NCBI GenBank assembly: GCA_016203345.1
Contig: JACQMZ010000024.1
Location: 1 to 8,810, forward strand
Length of the DNA stretch: 8,810 nt
DNA from: Candidatus Woesearchaeota archaeon
Lineage (GTDB): Archaea; Nanobdellota; Nanobdellia; Woesearchaeales; ARS49
Reading direction: 5' to 3'
Part shown: positions 7,442-8,810 of the stretch, one piece after another
Layout of the letters: every line of letters begins with the position of its first letter
How positions within the stretch are numbered: position 1 is the first letter of the stretch
Notes under the pieces: generated by a model
Told to the model about the DNA's origin: nothing
The model's database searches: none
The model's input: only the letters and a program-made list of their open reading frames with translations
Position numbers and translations under genes: made by a program

Positions 7442-7450
7442 TCTTTTAAG
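7442..7450 (-). promoter_or_regulatory. TATA box of rtcB
   Basis: CTTAAAAGA on the minus strand, centred about 26 nt before ATG 7420. A possible weak ribosome binding site between them is absent, in line with a leaderless message. Confidence 0.5.
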
Positions 7451-7593
7451 CGTTGCGGAATCATGATTTTTGTGCACGATTAATTCGTGTTTTTGTTCGT
7501 CGCTCGAGTTCTGTTTGAACCATGTCAGTTATCCTCGTCCTCAGATTGTACGTCTTCATCGAGAAGGGTGTCCCGAGACTCAGGCTGTCTATT

Positions 7594-7682
7594 CACGAGC
7601 GCGGCCGTTGTTGTTGAAGTTGTCGTTGGCATTGACGTTGTTGATGTTGTTGTAGTCGCCGCCGCCAAGCCCAACAGGCAGG
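7594..7682 (-). repeat. Template repeat (TR) of a diversity-generating retroelement
   Basis: An 89-nt noncoding near-copy of the 3' end of the variable-protein gene (8080-8153). The two begin with an identical 17-mer (caagcccaacaggcagg on the plus strand, 7666-7682 and 8137-8153) and end in a shared GCTCGTG. On the minus strand, read in the protein's frame, it would encode a Gly/Asn-rich string with nine AAC codons plus one AAT. Nearly every codon in the variable part ends in C, and an in-frame TGA just upstream shows it is not itself a gene. Over the 45 aligned nt from the shared ATC codon, 12 of 18 adenines differ from the variable repeat but only 4 of 27 non-adenines do. That bias is the hallmark of adenine-specific mutagenic retrohoming. 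It is 15 nt (five codons) longer than the variable repeat. Confidence 0.82.
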
Positions 7683-7705
7683 CACTCTGTAGCCCTGCAC
7701 ACCTG

Positions 7706-7747
7706 TCAAGAACCGCCAAAAATAATATCACTTGTGGCGGTTCTTGA
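7706..7747. repeat. Tandem hairpin A
   Basis: A perfect 13-bp inverted repeat (tcaagaaccgcca at 7706-7718 and its complement at 7735-7747) around a 16-nt AT-rich loop (aaaataatatcacttg). It ends 24 nt before the template repeat on the minus strand. It has the same stem and loop lengths as hairpin B but an unrelated stem sequence. It might shape the 5' end of a template RNA or be a protein-binding site; function unknown. Confidence 0.75.
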
Positions 7748-7753
7748 GCACGC

Positions 7754-7795
7754 TCAGAATTCCAACCTATTAATATACACTTGTTGGAATTCTGA
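7754..7795. repeat. Tandem hairpin B
   Basis: A perfect 13-bp inverted repeat (tcagaattccaac at 7754-7766 and its complement at 7783-7795) around a 16-nt loop (ctattaatatacactt). It is separated from hairpin A by 6 nt. The loops of the two hairpins share TAATAT followed by a CACTT-like end, whereas the stems differ. On the minus strand the loop reads as a TATA-like GTATATTAATAG, which would place a transcript start near the beginning of hairpin A; this is speculative. Confidence 0.75.
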
Positions 7796-7979
7796 CGCTT
7801 CACTTTCCACCACTACTTCAAGACGTTCGCCGCTCGTTTTTGACACGCGCGGTTACCAGCTGTCGTGGTTGAATTTCATACCAATGCCTTTCGGACTCTT
7901 GGCTTGATGGCAGGACGTGTAGTCCAGTCCTGAGGGGTAGTAAAGCTGCAAGTTATGCGGTATAACCCAAACTCGGGAC

Positions 7980-8000
7980 AAAACAAGAAAAAAAGGAAGA
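7980..8000 (-). terminator. T-rich terminator after the variable-protein gene
   Basis: Directly downstream of the variable-protein stop the minus strand is strongly T-rich, with a run of seven T and one of four T within about 20 nt. Archaeal RNA polymerase terminates at such T-runs without needing a hairpin. This would separate the protein mRNA from any template RNA. Confidence 0.55.
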
Positions 8001-8011
8001 AGTATTAAAGA

Positions 8012-8764
8012 TTATCTGGATCTAACTCTCTGACGACCTTTATTTCCACTGGAACTTTTTTGCGCGACGTGGACTAACCCACGAGCACGACCGCCGTAGC
8101 CGAAGCCGTCGTTGGAGCAGACGTCGCCGATGCCGACAAGCCCAACAGGCAGGATACGCATCGTGTTCGCTGATAACTGAGGACGGTAAAACAAAACGAG
8201 TCCGTTACCGAACCCTCTTCCTTTAATAATTGCTGCATTCTTTGCAGCATTGTTTGGCATAAGACAGCGCACGTCATCATTCTTCCTATACTGGGAATCA
8301 CCATTTGCATTAGCTTCCACAGGTAATACAAGATTCTGGGCCGGAACAAGGAACGTACGGTCACTGTTCACAAATTTCCGTTCCAGCGCACTGCGCTTTG
8401 CAACATCAACATACCACTCTCCACCGCCGAGTCTATTGGCGATGTCCAAGAGTTCTTCTGCAGAAGGATCGTACACGTACGCACGAAGACCGGCGCGTCC
8501 ATCTGAAACGAAACCAATCAGCGTGCCAGTCAGTTGACGCTCATACGAATGGTCATCTCCTTTCATGTCATGCCTAAATTCAACAGCATCGTCAAGCGTC
8601 AAGAGCTTTGCGTCTCTGTCTGCGCAATATTGAACTCCTAATTTCCAACGAGGAAACCAGTCAGATGATTTTGTCCATTGCCGCCCAGAGCCCTTATCTT
8701 CGTAACCCTTTTCAGTTGTAGGTACTCGAACAGTTATAAGATCATTAACTTCTTGAATTGCCAT
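8012..8764 (-). CDS. Putative DGR variable protein (unknown fold)
   Basis: A 250-residue protein I do not recognise outside its C-terminus. No signal peptide or membrane segment is visible. The first 200 residues are mixed alpha/beta and Trp/Tyr/Asp-rich, for example DWFPRWKLGVQYCADRD (35-51) and LGGGEWYVDVAKR (112-124). Residues 205-229 are encoded by the variable repeat: LPVGL, then 15 consecutive codons ending in C (210-224; Val, Gly, Ile, Gly, Asp, Val, Cys, Ser, Asn, Asp, Gly, Phe, Gly, Tyr, Gly), then GRARG. A basic Ser/Arg/Lys-rich tail (230-250) follows. Known DGR targets end in ligand-binding folds (C-type lectin or Ig-like) whose surface residues are diversified; a binding role is inferred by analogy. 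ATG 8764 is supported by GGTGAT about 7 nt upstream and a TATA box 33-40 nt upstream. No close gene partner is seen in the window. Confidence 0.8.
   Translation of the reverse strand: MAIQEVNDLITVRVPTTEKGYEDKGSGRQWTKSSDWFPRWKLGVQYCADRDAKLLTLDDAVEFRHDMKGDDHSYERQLTGTLIGFVSDGRAGLRAYVYDPSAEELLDIANRLGGGEWYVDVAKRSALERKFVNSDRTFLVPAQNLVLPVEANANGDSQYRKNDDVRCLMPNNAAKNAAIIKGRGFGNGLVLFYRPQLSANTMRILPVGLVGIGDVCSNDGFGYGGRARGLVHVAQKSSSGNKGRQRVRSR
8080..8153 (-). repeat. Variable repeat (VR) in the variable-protein gene
   Basis: The 74-nt counterpart of the template repeat at 7594-7682. Aligned codon by codon from Ile212, template AAC becomes GGC (four times), GAC, TAC, or stays AAC, and AAT becomes TGC; template codons lacking adenine (GTC, TTC) or with fixed context are mostly unchanged. 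Four non-adenine differences and a five-codon deletion relative to the template mean this template may not be the direct donor in its present form. Confidence 0.8.
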
Positions 8765-8796
8765 GGTGCATCACCAACCTCTTCAAAAAGCCCGTG

Positions 8797-8804
8797 TTTT
8801 ATAA
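8797..8804 (-). promoter_or_regulatory. TATA box of the variable-protein gene
   Basis: TTATAAAA on the minus strand, the cleanest TATA box in the window. A start about 25 nt downstream would give a leader of roughly 10-12 nt carrying the GGTGAT ribosome binding site before ATG 8764, so unlike its neighbours this gene seems to have a short leader. Confidence 0.6.
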
Positions 8805-8810
8805 GCCTTC

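Larger units (their letters stand above)
7421..8011. other. 591-nt noncoding region between the variable-protein gene and rtcB
   Basis: No credible protein gene is seen. Going leftward from the variable-protein stop, it holds a T-rich terminator (8000-7980), a stretch of mixed sequence (7979-7796) with only weak hairpins such as caggac/gtcctg near 7911, two strong tandem hairpins (7795-7706), the adenine-rich template-like repeat (7682-7594), about 140 nt without recognisable features, and the rtcB promoter. No transfer RNA or other standard RNA gene was recognised. The longest open frames here are Thr-rich or Val-rich shadows of the adenine-rich repeat. Confidence 0.6.

Noticed and set aside
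7706..7795. The tandem hairpins as CRISPR repeats or an insertion-sequence end
   Set aside because: The two stems are unrelated in sequence, there are only two units, and no transposase, direct target duplication or spacer pattern is present.
7525..7803. Minus-strand open frame with a Thr/Ser-rich middle
   Set aside because: Its middle is the template repeat read in the wrong frame (AAC runs read as ACA/CAA-type codons), it spans both hairpins, and it has no homology or ribosome binding site.
7853..7981. Short minus-strand open frame of about 42 codons ending in a plausible peptide (FNHDSW)
   Set aside because: It has no ATG start or ribosome binding site, and both other plus-strand frames through the same bases look equally protein-like, so coding cannot be claimed.

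Overview
The window looks like chromosomal DNA of an archaeon, most likely a DPANN-type lineage (Woesearchaeota or Pacearchaeota-like). The reasons are AT-rich TATA boxes sitting about 25 nt upstream of several start codons (a leaderless-mRNA layout), GGTGA-type ribosome binding sites where a leader exists, an RtcB tRNA ligase carrying an intein at the classic archaeal insertion point, and a UPF0200-type kinase. The lineage is an inference; the archaeal assignment is firmer.

Layout. Positions 1-3794 hold four genes on the minus strand: a kinase/HD-phosphohydrolase fusion (3794-2625), an M17 leucyl aminopeptidase (2589-1111), a [3Fe-4S]-type ferredoxin (959-618), and the N-terminal half of a Glu/Leu-type amino acid dehydrogenase (608 to beyond position 1). 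Ferredoxin and dehydrogenase are translationally coupled; the others have their own TATA elements. One TATA region at 3842-3853 serves divergent transcription: leftward the kinase/HD gene, rightward a two-gene toxin-antitoxin-like pair (a DUF4258 protein and a YgiT-zinc-ribbon/AbrB protein, 3873-4412). Convergent to that pair is rtcB (7420-4469), interrupted by a 499-residue intein with a LAGLIDADG endonuclease domain.

The most interesting part is 7421-8810. A 250-residue protein of unknown fold (8764-8012) ends in a stretch of 15 consecutive NNC codons. About 400 nt downstream, in noncoding DNA, lies a near copy of that stretch in which most variable positions are AAC. Comparing the two, 12 of 18 adenines are replaced but only 4 of 27 other bases. 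This is the signature of a diversity-generating retroelement (DGR): variable repeat VR in the protein gene and adenine-rich template repeat TR beside it. No reverse transcriptase is present between the TR and rtcB or anywhere else in the window, and the TR is 15 nt longer than the VR. So the enzyme must act from elsewhere, or the cassette is a satellite or relic. Between VR and TR lie two tandem hairpins of identical geometry (13-bp stem, 16-nt loop).

Functionally the genes are mostly housekeeping (amino acid and peptide catabolism, tRNA splicing/RNA repair, nucleotide metabolism), with three accessory insertions: the toxin-antitoxin-like pair, the intein and the DGR-like cassette.
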